DNA of 64,000 nt from Congregibacter variabilis (GTDB lineage: Bacteria; Pseudomonadota; Gammaproteobacteria; Pseudomonadales; Halieaceae): positions 62,001 through 126,000 of the forward strand of contig NZ_CP136864.1 of NCBI RefSeq assembly GCF_045689235.1. Direction: 5' to 3'. A model generated the notes under the pieces. It made no database searches, had not been told where the DNA came from, and saw nothing but the letters and a program-made list of their open reading frames with translations. The stretch's first letter is position 1; every line of letters begins with the position of its first letter. Positions 53,403-60,734 of the stretch are shown here, piece by piece. The position numbers and the translations under genes are program-made.

Positions 53403-54086
53403 TCAAATCGGCAGTGGAATAAACACCGAGCTGGCAGTGTGCACGACCTTGGTGACGCGGCGGTCGCCGGCATCTCCGGCGATGCGAGACATCATGTCCT
53501 CTAGGGCGATGAGTTTTCCGAATATGCGTTCGAAACTGAGATTATCAATCTTTCCGCGGTACGCGCTGGAGATTAGAAATGGATCTCCGGTACTTTTGCG
53601 GTTGTTTTTGAGGCGCCACAGCAATATCTCGATGTTTCGAGCGCTGGTGCTCAATATCTCAGAATCCAGGGTATCGAAAAGATAGGACTCTGTGTTGTAT
53701 CCGTAGGCGCGACGAAGCATGCCCCCCAGGCCTACGATCAGAGCAAACACCCGGTCTCCAGTAAACTCCTCCTGGAACACCAGCTCAAGCGCAGCAATTT
53801 CCTGAGCGAAGGACAGCTCCCGAAAAGACAGCGGCCCTGGCGTGTCCTGTAGCTGGCTTAAACGGGCCTCAACGGTGTCGAGCGAGCCATTTAGTAGTTG
53901 ATCTGGATTGCGAGCATAAAATTTGCTCATGAGCTCTCTTACCAGAAGCCGTGTTTCGATAATGAATTCGTCGGTGACAAGATCGATGTCTGACTTTACG
54001 AGATTTTTAACTTCATAGCCGCCGCATCCCCCCAGGGCAGACCCCAGGAGGAGGGCGGTAAAACGACGGCGACCCAGGCGAGTCAT
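53403..54086 (-). CDS. Hypothetical lipoprotein
   Basis: I do not recognise a family. The 227-residue protein has a short signal with R-R-R-F and a lipobox LGGC at residues 18-21, so it is a lipoprotein, possibly exported by Tat. The mature part is mostly predicted helix (for example DEFIIETRLLVRELMSKFYARNPDQL and ILLWRLKNNRKSTGDPF), with no repeated motif or metal ligand cluster. Its start lies 8 bases after the stop of the SDR gene, so the two share an operon; that may tie it to whatever the SDR modifies. Confidence 0.8.
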   Translation of the reverse strand: MTRLGRRRFTALLLGSALGGCGGYEVKNLVKSDIDLVTDEFIIETRLLVRELMSKFYARNPDQLLNGSLDTVEARLSQLQDTPGPLSFRELSFAQEIAALELVFQEEFTGDRVFALIVGLGGMLRRAYGYNTESYLFDTLDSEILSTSARNIEILLWRLKNNRKSTGDPFLISSAYRGKIDNLSFERIFGKLIALEDMMSRIAGDAGDRRVTKVVHTASSVFIPLPI

Positions 54087-54094
54087 AGAGTTGT

Positions 54095-54922
54095 TTATGT
54101 GGCTTGACGCAGTTGTGCTGCCATTTGTTCAAGAGCTTGAAATGCCGCCACCGGGTTTTCGCGCTTGAGTGGAAGAAGGGCCATTTCAGGGCCGGTGCCT
54201 ACGGCGATTTCCGGCTCACCGCTTTCAAAGCCCGCTATTATGACGTCTGCACAGTCATCAACACTCATGCCACCGGCAATATCTTCGTCAGTGGTGCCTG
54301 TAGCGCTCCCGTCGCCGGACAGGGCGTTTTTAGAAACATTGGTTTGGATGAAACCCGGAGTGATAGTGGTGACTTGCAAGCCGTCGGCAGCGACTTCTGT
54401 ACGCAGTGCATCAAAGAAGCCCATGACGGCGTGCTTTGCGGCGCAATACCCGGTTCTCATAGGTGCCCCGACCTTTCCTGCGACACTTGCAGTAACCGCA
54501 ATGTGTCCTTCTCCTCGAGCGATCATGGCCGGAAGAACGGCCTGTGTGAGTGCGATCTGTCCCAAAACATTGATGTCCATCATTTGGCGATAAACATCGA
54601 AATCCGTATCGACGCAGAATGATCTTTGTGAAACTCCGGCATTGTTGATGAGTAAATCGATTTTTCCAAACTGCGCAAGAACCTGCTGTGCCGCCGGCTC
54701 CATCGTGGCGTGCTTGGACACGTCCAATGGCAGCACGAGCACGTCGCTGGCACCGGCTTCCCGGCAGAGCGTGGCCACCCGCTGCAACTCTGACTCGTTG
54801 CGCGCAGAGAGCACCAGAACGCTGCCTCGAGCCGACATGCGCACAGCGAGCGCTTCTCCAATTCCCGACGAGGCGCCGGTGATCCATACGACTTTGTCAT
54901 CAAACTGAACGCCTGGGTACAT
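54095..54922 (-). CDS. SDR-family oxidoreductase
   Basis: A 275-residue short-chain dehydrogenase. ATG 54922 gives the N-terminus FDDKVVWITGASSGIGEALA; an in-frame start at 55039 would add 39 unlikely residues. The active site has NNAGVSQRS, Ser in VTASVAGKVG and Tyr-Lys in YCAAKHAVMG. Arg after the second strand (LSARNES) predicts NADP(H). It resembles the DHRS7-like branch that acts on retinoid, steroid or lipid carbonyls. It is followed by a lipoprotein gene in the same operon; the substrate is unknown. Confidence 0.88.
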   Translation of the reverse strand: MYPGVQFDDKVVWITGASSGIGEALAVRMSARGSVLVLSARNESELQRVATLCREAGASDVLVLPLDVSKHATMEPAAQQVLAQFGKIDLLINNAGVSQRSFCVDTDFDVYRQMMDINVLGQIALTQAVLPAMIARGEGHIAVTASVAGKVGAPMRTGYCAAKHAVMGFFDALRTEVAADGLQVTTITPGFIQTNVSKNALSGDGSATGTTDEDIAGGMSVDDCADVIIAGFESGEPEIAVGTGPEMALLPLKRENPVAAFQALEQMAAQLRQAT

Positions 54923-55102
54923 GAGTTGTAGATCTCCGAAGTTAGGTTCCGTCAAGCATAACGCGAAACAGATACTGGAAGCAGGTGATTCGATGCGCTG
55001 GGCGTGGACGTGCACAAAGCCAAGAGGTAACTTAGACACTCGTGTTGATAGTTCAACCCAGGCAATTTAACTGACACCCTAAAAACACAAGAGTCTCTCG
55101 CT

Positions 55103-55531
55103 ATGCCAACACCCAATACCATCAAAGACTGTATGCGCCGTAACCCATTAACCATCAACTGCAACTCAAATCTGGTGCAGGCAGTGGAGACGCTGGTGGA
55201 ATACAAACTAACGGGGGTAACCGTGGTCGATGACGACGGGCACCCGGTGGGCGTGCTTTCAGAAATTGACTGTATAAAGTCTGTTCTGAACGCAATTTAC
55301 AATGATGGCGATCCAGAGCATGCGCTGGTGCAGGATGTTATGACCAGCACCATTGTCAGTTGCACCCCCGGCGACTCCATTGTTGAGGTAGCGGCCGATA
55401 TGCTGGCCACCCGACAGCGTCGACGACCAGTAATTGAAAATGGTCGGCTGGTAGGGCAGGTGAGCTCCAGTAATGTCTTATGGGCGCTAATGGAAAACTC
55501 TCGTCGGCGCGTTCACCCTAAAGGCTCCTAA
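55103..55531 (+). CDS. Twin CBS-domain protein
   Basis: A 142-residue protein made of two CBS motifs, DCMRRNPLTINCNSNLVQAVETLVEYKLTGVTVVDDDGHPVGVLSEID and a second VMTSTIVSCTPGDSIVEVAADMLATRQRRRPVIENGRLVGQVSS. Stand-alone CBS pairs bind adenine nucleotides and act as energy or redox sensors on partner proteins. No partner is adjacent. The ribosome binding site before ATG 55103 is weak. Confidence 0.9.
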   Translation: MPTPNTIKDCMRRNPLTINCNSNLVQAVETLVEYKLTGVTVVDDDGHPVGVLSEIDCIKSVLNAIYNDGDPEHALVQDVMTSTIVSCTPGDSIVEVAADMLATRQRRRPVIENGRLVGQVSSSNVLWALMENSRRRVHPKGS

Positions 55532-55909
55532 AAAATATAAAAATAAAGGGAATAAACCCGGCGTCGTCAGCGTCATCATGTCAGTGGTGGAGTGAAACAC
55601 CCCATTTGAGGTGGTGCCGAAGGGTATATTGGGAGCGATAGTGATCCAGCATAGGAACGCATCGCGGCCCTCGGCGCCAGCCTCACACCTTTCACACCCC
55701 TAACATCTCTCAAGTCTGCAATTCTAATTTCAGTTTTAGTTCGGCTTTACGAACATCCGCTACGCAGTCCCCTGCCTTACCTTAGAGCAAAGGCACAGGT
55801 CGCCAAGACCTGCCTTACGGCGCCTGTATTGTAAGGATGTATTGGGAAGGAGCAGCGTTGGCGAGTGTTAATCCCCACGAAGGCGTGGGTAGTGGTGTTC
55901 GAGTGGGCT
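55532..55909. other. 378-base gap without a recognised gene
   Basis: The region follows the CBS gene and lies beyond the 3' end of the anti-sigma gene, so it does not need to be a promoter for either. I see an A/T-rich start (55530-55550), a small hairpin AGGTC-gccaa-GACCT near 55797-55811, and no open frame with a ribosome binding site. It does not match a riboswitch or ncRNA that I know, but is long for this densely coded window. Confidence 0.4.
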
Positions 55910-56698
55910 TTAGTTCTGCCAGTTGCGATCGATAAGTGCGATCTCATCGTCTCTGCCCAGGGCTATATCGCCGGCATGTTGACTGATGAAGCTGGCTACC
56001 GGTGCGGAGTCGCTCGCTCCGGCGGGGCGGTAGGTGTCGGAGGGGTCCAGATATGACTCCAGGCCGGCGGCCTGAGTTACCCAGCTGCTCTGCTCTTTAC
56101 AGGCCACGGCTCTCCAGTCGGATTCCCCGCCACGCAGAAGATATTCTCTGCACCAGCGACCATCTTCATGGGGGAAGCTCAGGACTGGCTGAATTTCTCG
56201 GCCGTCGCTCAGTTCCGCCCATCCGTTTCCGGAGGGTAGTTCATCCAGCGCCGCGGTGACCAGACCGTCATTGCCTGGCAAACGGCTCTGCGGCGATTGG
56301 CTCAAGTCGGTAACCAGGCTGAGAGCGATGGCACCGACAAACGATGCGGCCAAGGCGTACATCCAAACGGGCTTTGCAGCAACCTTTGCGGCAACTGCAG
56401 GAGCCGGTGTACGTCCGGGAAATGCCAGTACCGTTGCTCCAAAGGCAACCCCACTGTCTGTGCCATCCACAGCGGAGGTGTCATGAAGCAGTGCTTGGAC
56501 AGCTTGGGGTATGGCGTCATGCTCAGCAAGCGCGTCACGCAGGCGCTGATTGAGCTCCTGCATACGCAGGAGACCGGATTGCAGTGCGGCTTCGTTATGC
56601 AGTCTCGCTTCAAGGGCCCGGGACAATGTGGGTGCGAGTTCGCCATCAAGATACTGCGATAGCAGCTCGATGTCCTGGTCGCTCAATATCTGTTCCAT
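55910..56698 (-). CDS. Membrane anti-sigma factor
   Basis: A 262-residue protein starting at ATG 56698 with AAGGG seven bases upstream. The N-terminal ~60 residues (LSDQDIELLSQYLDGELAPTLSRALEARLHNEAAL) have the short helical zinc-less anti-sigma pattern seen in RsiW/RseA-like proteins. One transmembrane helix follows at about 111-130, then a ~130-residue periplasmic domain ending near RNWQN. It would hold the adjacent ECF sigma factor at the membrane until a periplasmic signal, perhaps proteolysis, releases it. It lies 50 bases after the sigma gene and is co-transcribed. Confidence 0.85.
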   Translation of the reverse strand: MEQILSDQDIELLSQYLDGELAPTLSRALEARLHNEAALQSGLLRMQELNQRLRDALAEHDAIPQAVQALLHDTSAVDGTDSGVAFGATVLAFPGRTPAPAVAAKVAAKPVWMYALAASFVGAIALSLVTDLSQSPQSRLPGNDGLVTAALDELPSGNGWAELSDGREIQPVLSFPHEDGRWCREYLLRGGESDWRAVACKEQSSWVTQAAGLESYLDPSDTYRPAGASDSAPVASFISQHAGDIALGRDDEIALIDRNWQN

Positions 56699-56748
56699 GC
56701 CTATACCCTTCATGCTATGTCTATACCCATGTCTTGCTAATCGCACCG

Positions 56749-57261
56749 CTACTCGACAGCCGGCAGCAGTTGCTTTCTCGCCCTGGCTATTCGGCTCATG
56801 ATGGTGCCAATGGGCACCTCCAGGATCTCCGCGGCTTCGGCGTAGCTTCTGCCCTCTACAGCAACAAGCGTCAGGGCCATTCTTTGTTCTTCGGGCAACT
56901 TAGCCATTGCCTCGTTGACCGCTGCCAGACTTCTCTCTCCAGCAGATTGCGTCTCTGCAGACGGTGAAAGATCTCGCGCTTCACCTGTCTGCGCTACCGT
57001 GTTCGCGTGACGTGTGCGAACTTCTCTTGAGCGCAGCTCGTCGATCCACAGGTTCTTACACACCCGATACGCCCAGCGCGCCGTGTGTGCATCATCGGGG
57101 ATGCCTCGCTCCAGCAGGCGCTCAACCGTGCACTGAAGTAAGTCGTCCGCGTCGGCATCGCTGCCTGTCAGAGACAGGCAGAACCTTTTGAGGCCCTTGA
57201 GCTCCGCCATAAGCTCCTGGCGTTGCCTTTTGCCGAGTTGTCTATCACTGAGCGACGTCAT
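56749..57261 (-). CDS. ECF-type RNA polymerase sigma factor
   Basis: A 170-residue sigma-70 family regulator with region 2 (DADDLLQCTVERLLERGIPDDAHTARWAYRVCKNLWIDELRSR) and region 4 (AMAKLPEEQRMALTLVAVEGRSYAEAAEILEVPIGTIMSRIARARKQL) and little between them, the mark of ECF sigma factors. ATG 57261 has AGGGA upstream. The anti-sigma gene follows, and the divergent subtilisin-like protease gene starts 163 bases away. By analogy with other ECF pairs it probably controls its own promoter and that protease. Confidence 0.93.
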   Translation of the reverse strand: MTSLSDRQLGKRQRQELMAELKGLKRFCLSLTGSDADADDLLQCTVERLLERGIPDDAHTARWAYRVCKNLWIDELRSREVRTRHANTVAQTGEARDLSPSAETQSAGERSLAAVNEAMAKLPEEQRMALTLVAVEGRSYAEAAEILEVPIGTIMSRIARARKQLLPAVE

Positions 57262-57280
57262 TCATTCCCTGTTAGAATCT

Positions 57281-57338
57281 AAGACGCTTGCGGAAGCCCT
57301 TTATTCCCTTTTTTTTAACAGGGATTAAAAGACGCTTG
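57281..57338. promoter_or_regulatory. Direct repeats in the divergent sigma/protease promoter region
   Basis: AAGACGCTTG occurs identically at 57281-57290 and 57329-57338, 48 bases apart, between the ECF sigma gene and the protease gene. The stretch also contains the inverted pair TCCCTGTTA (57266-57274) and TAACAGGGA (57316-57324). These could be ECF-dependent promoter elements or an operator serving both directions. No standard sigma-70 promoter is obvious. Confidence 0.5.
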
Positions 57339-57424
57339 AGATCGTTAGTATAAGGAAGCGGGAGTCCGGCATACAGAGATGCCCTGCCATTAAGGTGGTT
57401 CCTACCCAAGTAATTGGTAACGCT

Positions 57425-59314
57425 ATGAAATCATTCAATATTTTTACAAGTTTTAGAGTGCTTCAGGTCATGAGCCGCTCGCGACGAGTGGACTCATCAT
57501 ACAAGACCATGACTTTTGTGGGTGAATCTGCTGCCAGTTCGCTGCCGATTGCCGCGATTCTTTTTGGCGCACTTCTTTTGCTCAGCTCGCTGAATGTGTC
57601 AGCGCAGCTCCCCGTTGGAGGCTTTTTGGGTCCGGATCCTGTCGAAGCAGAAATTGACGAGCGGGTGGAGCAGCAGCTGGAAAAGCGCGTCGAAGACAAT
57701 GTCGAGGAAAACATCGAGAACGTTGTTGAGATAGCGACTGAGCTAAATATTCAGGAAAACATCGAAGACAATATCGAAGAGACCATCGAGCAAACAGTTG
57801 ATGCCTCGGTCGAGGGCACTATCGATGACGCCGTAGCGCAGACGGTCGAGGAGCGTCTGGAAGAATCTGTTGAATCCTCTGTCGAGATGGGCGTGGCAGA
57901 AGCCGTTGAATCCTCCGTGGAAGAGGGTGTTGAGGTCAGCGTCGAAGAAGCTGTCGCCGCGACTGTGGAGGAAAGTGTAGAGGCGGCTGTGGAGAGTGAA
58001 CTTGTCGCTAGCGTTGAGAGCGACGTGGAGGCCTCGGTAGAAGAATCAGTGGCCGAGTCGGTAGAAGCAAGCATTGAAGAAACCGTTGCGGACGCCGTCG
58101 CAGGCGAGGTTGAAGGCAGCGTCGAAGATTCTGTCGAGGCCACAGTCGAGTCATCTGTTGAGGATGATGTGGAGCAGCGGGTTGTTCTGGCGATTGAGAG
58201 CCGCCTGGAAAACGAAATTGATGAGATTCTTGATGGTCTAGAAAGCGACCTCGAGGTTGATGAAGGCCGAATATTGAAGGAGCAGTGGCTGGTAATGGCC
58301 GAGCCGGTCGTATTTGAGGAGCTTACCTCTCAAGGCTACCTGTTCGATACCGTAACGGAGCTGCCCGGATTGGGGCTTCGGCTTGCGGAGGTTGCAGCAC
58401 CGTCAACCTTTGATATCACCCAGATCCGCGACGGCGTACTTGATGTAGTGGGTAAGGATCGTGCGGAAGTTGATCTAAACCACATATACACTGCGGGTGT
58501 CCCGGAGATGGTCGCCGGTACCGGAGTGATGCCTCGCGCTGCGATGTCTTTTCCATCAGACCTGGATACTCTGGATCTCCGCGTTGGCATGATTGATAGC
58601 CGCGTTGATACCCAGCACCCGGCGCTGGTTAACTCAAGTATTCATACGCGCTCCTTTGCACGTCCGGGTGCTGAGGCCCCCGAGTTTCACGGGACCGCTA
58701 TAGCATCAATAATCGCTGCAAACTCGCCGGAGTATCAGGGACTCGCCCCCATGGCTGAGGTCTACGCTGCTTCGGTGTTCGAGCTTGATGGTAAGCGTGG
58801 AGAAATTGCCAGTACCGTGAGTTTGATCCGAGCGCTTGATTGGCTGATTTCCTCGGGTGTTGATGTTGTTAACATCAGCCTGGCCGGGCCGCCCAACAGA
58901 CTTTTGGAGAGGGCTTTGGATCGTGCCAGCTCACAGGATATGGTGGTGATGGCCGCTGCCGGGAATGGCGGGCCGGTGGCTCGACCTATGTATCCGGCAG
59001 CCTACGACAGTGTCGTGGCGGTGACTGCGGTGGATTCAGCGCAGCAGGTGTTCCGTCTCGCAAATCGTGGTGAATATCTTGCTCTCGCTGCACCGGGCGT
59101 GGATTTGCGCCACGCTCAGTCGGGAGGAGGCTATGCCGCATCTTCTGGTACATCGTTTGCCGTACCTTTTGCAGTGACGGCCGCAGCACGTTTAAGTCGA
59201 CTGAGCCCTGAGTCAGACATCATCACGATGTTGCTGGAAAGCGCGATGGACCTTGGTCCTCCCGGACGAGACACGATCTATGGTTACGGACTGCTGACAC
59301 TCGGGAGCCTCTGA
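57425..59314 (+). CDS. Exported subtilisin-like serine protease with a long acidic tetrapeptide-repeat region
   Basis: A 629-residue protein. Hydrophobic residues near 42-62 (ending LNVSAQ) form the export signal; the exact start is uncertain (ATG 57425, GTG 57395 or ATG 57509). Residues 73-272 are 50 unbroken tetrapeptide units of the form [V/I/L]-[E/D]-x-x, highly acidic and with very few Lys or Arg. A linker of about 110 residues follows, then a peptidase S8 domain with the complete triad D391 (MIDSRVDTQHP), H422 (FHGTAIAS) and S577 (SSGTSFAVP), and oxyanion N514 (AAGNGGP). It should act in the periplasm or outside the cell. It is divergent from the ECF sigma and anti-sigma genes, which suggests that they control it. 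Confidence 0.9.
   Translation: MKSFNIFTSFRVLQVMSRSRRVDSSYKTMTFVGESAASSLPIAAILFGALLLLSSLNVSAQLPVGGFLGPDPVEAEIDERVEQQLEKRVEDNVEENIENVVEIATELNIQENIEDNIEETIEQTVDASVEGTIDDAVAQTVEERLEESVESSVEMGVAEAVESSVEEGVEVSVEEAVAATVEESVEAAVESELVASVESDVEASVEESVAESVEASIEETVADAVAGEVEGSVEDSVEATVESSVEDDVEQRVVLAIESRLENEIDEILDGLESDLEVDEGRILKEQWLVMAEPVVFEELTSQGYLFDTVTELPGLGLRLAEVAAPSTFDITQIRDGVLDVVGKDRAEVDLNHIYTAGVPEMVAGTGVMPRAAMSFPSDLDTLDLRVGMIDSRVDTQHPALVNSSIHTRSFARPGAEAPEFHGTAIASIIAANSPEYQGLAPMAEVYAASVFELDGKRGEIASTVSLIRALDWLISSGVDVVNISLAGPPNRLLERALDRASSQDMVVMAAAGNGGPVARPMYPAAYDSVVAVTAVDSAQQVFRLANRGEYLALAAPGVDLRHAQSGGGYAASSGTSFAVPFAVTAAARLSRLSPESDIITMLLESAMDLGPPGRDTIYGYGLLTLGSL
57641..58240 (+). repeat. Run of 50 in-register 12-base units encoding acidic tetrapeptides
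   Basis: Each unit encodes V, I or L, then usually E, then two polar or small residues. Forty-nine of 50 first positions are V/I/L (one is T) and 41 of 50 second positions are E or D. Codons vary between units, so the protein pattern is kept while the DNA repeat is diverged, which points to selection on the protein rather than recent slippage. Confidence 0.9.
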
Positions 59315-59370
59315 GCGTTTGGGTTTCTGTTCGGTGCCAAGGCTTGGGCGTGGCTTGCGCATACTACGAT

Positions 59371-60312
59371 TTACCAGCTGTACTGTAGCCGCGTTCCAAA
59401 GATTGTCTGGGTAAAATCTGCGCGGGGCAGATTGGAAATGTAATCTCCGTAACTCAGATACCACTGCCAATTGAGTTTCTGGGTCATCGGCAGCTCCAGA
59501 TCGAATTTCACACGCATGCGGTCGTCTTTTCGTGGCTCATTAATAGTAGGTTCGTCCGAACTGTAGTTGCGGACCTCATAACGCAACGCCGCCTCTAGCT
59601 TTACTTTGCGATCCCACAGGTCCAGACGCCTGATGTAGCGCAGCTTGAGCGAGTGCGCATCGAAGTCCAGTTCATCGGCAACGGCATCTTCGTCCCGATA
59701 CCGGTAGCCTAGATTGAAATAGCTTCGCAAGCCGCGATGAAAGAAGTAAATATCTGCTTCGCCTGTTTGGGTTTCGGCGTCGCGTGAAGAGCGATTATCT
59801 ATTTCACGTTCCGAGTAGACATAGGCTCCTCGGGCAAACCAGCGACGAGATAAAAATCCGGACAGCGACGGCGATATACGGGTGTATTTGAGAAAGGCAT
59901 CGCCATCGAGTCGCGAGTCAATATAGTAGGCGGAAAGCGACGCGTTACTTTTTCCCAGGTCAGTATTGATGTCGGCGCCGAGAATATGCGTCAGCCGATC
60001 CACCGCAGAGAACTCCTGATAGCTACTTTGACTGGCGTTATAGTTGAGGGAGGCTTCTGTACGCTCACTGAGCGTGCGTTTAACGCCTAGCTCCAGATCA
60101 ATGATTGCCGCGTAATCGCTTTGCCCACTGGATAGATCTACTTCATCGACGGAGACATTCGTATCGTATTCTCCTCCTAAGCCAACTTCGGCGCGCCACC
60201 GAGTCTTGCTGGGCGTACCCGTCGTCGGTTCCTGAGCGACAATAGACGCACTCCAGAGCAGGCAGAGAGCTGCCAGCAGTGTGCGAATTTGTCGGGGCGC
60301 GGTTGAAGGCAC
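59371..60312 (-). CDS. Outer-membrane beta-barrel protein
   Basis: A 313-residue protein with a signal peptide ending SIVAQE, then about 280 residues of alternating amphipathic strands rich in Tyr, Arg and Asp and ending in the barrel-type C-terminus TIFGTRLQYSW. It resembles the surface-exposed barrels often annotated as DUF560 or outer-membrane beta-barrel proteins. No plug domain is present. It is convergent with the protease gene, 56 bases away, and divergent from the DUF3144 gene. Its role, perhaps as a porin or secretion or assembly barrel, cannot be determined from sequence. Confidence 0.8.
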   Translation of the reverse strand: MPSTAPRQIRTLLAALCLLWSASIVAQEPTTGTPSKTRWRAEVGLGGEYDTNVSVDEVDLSSGQSDYAAIIDLELGVKRTLSERTEASLNYNASQSSYQEFSAVDRLTHILGADINTDLGKSNASLSAYYIDSRLDGDAFLKYTRISPSLSGFLSRRWFARGAYVYSEREIDNRSSRDAETQTGEADIYFFHRGLRSYFNLGYRYRDEDAVADELDFDAHSLKLRYIRRLDLWDRKVKLEAALRYEVRNYSSDEPTINEPRKDDRMRVKFDLELPMTQKLNWQWYLSYGDYISNLPRADFTQTIFGTRLQYSW

Positions 60313-60454
60313 TTATGGGCTCAGTTTGAGAATAGGCAGCGCAGACTAATCAAAGCCTGCCTGCGGCTCAAGACTGCCACTGAGTGGCTGTCTGTGTTTG
60401 CGATCCGATGGTAAACTGCGCCGCTTTCCGCATTGTGATATCTAAGGACTAACC

Positions 60455-60727
60455 GTGAGCGACGATCAGACACAGCAACATGACGACTGCATGCAGCGTT
60501 TTATCGATTTGGCCAACGAGATGAAGGACGAAGCTGTTCCTGTAAATGTCGTTTCCTGGGCTTTGATGACTGCATCTGGCATCTATTCCACCTATTCGGT
60601 GACGGGAAACAGTGGCGGTTTGAATCCCTCGGGGATCGACAAAGTCGCCGAGGCCTACAAGCAGAATCTGACGAATATTCAGGCGCTAAAAAAGGCCGAA
60701 GACGAGCGAAAAAAAGCGGCTAACTGA
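60455..60727 (+). CDS. DUF3144 family protein
   Basis: A 90-residue cytoplasmic protein starting at GTG 60455 with AAGGA upstream. The stretch RFIDLANEMKDEAVPVNVVSWALMTASGIYSTYSV matches DUF3144, a small helical family of unknown function common in gammaproteobacteria. The C-terminus is Lys-rich. It ends 7 bases before the convergent GGDEF-EAL gene. Confidence 0.82.
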   Translation: MSDDQTQQHDDCMQRFIDLANEMKDEAVPVNVVSWALMTASGIYSTYSVTGNSGGLNPSGIDKVAEAYKQNLTNIQALKKAEDERKKAAN

Positions 60728-60734
60728 GGCTGCT

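Noticed and set aside
57751..58143. Long Ser/Thr-rich open frame on the minus strand inside the protease repeat
   Set aside because: It is the complement of the tetrapeptide repeat, so its low-complexity sequence is a by-product of the plus-strand coding pattern; there is no ribosome binding site and the plus frame has a complete protease triad.
57641..58240. Possible CRISPR array or satellite from the regular 12-base spacing
   Set aside because: The period is continuous, units differ in DNA sequence, there are no spacers, and the frame encodes a consistent peptide repeat.
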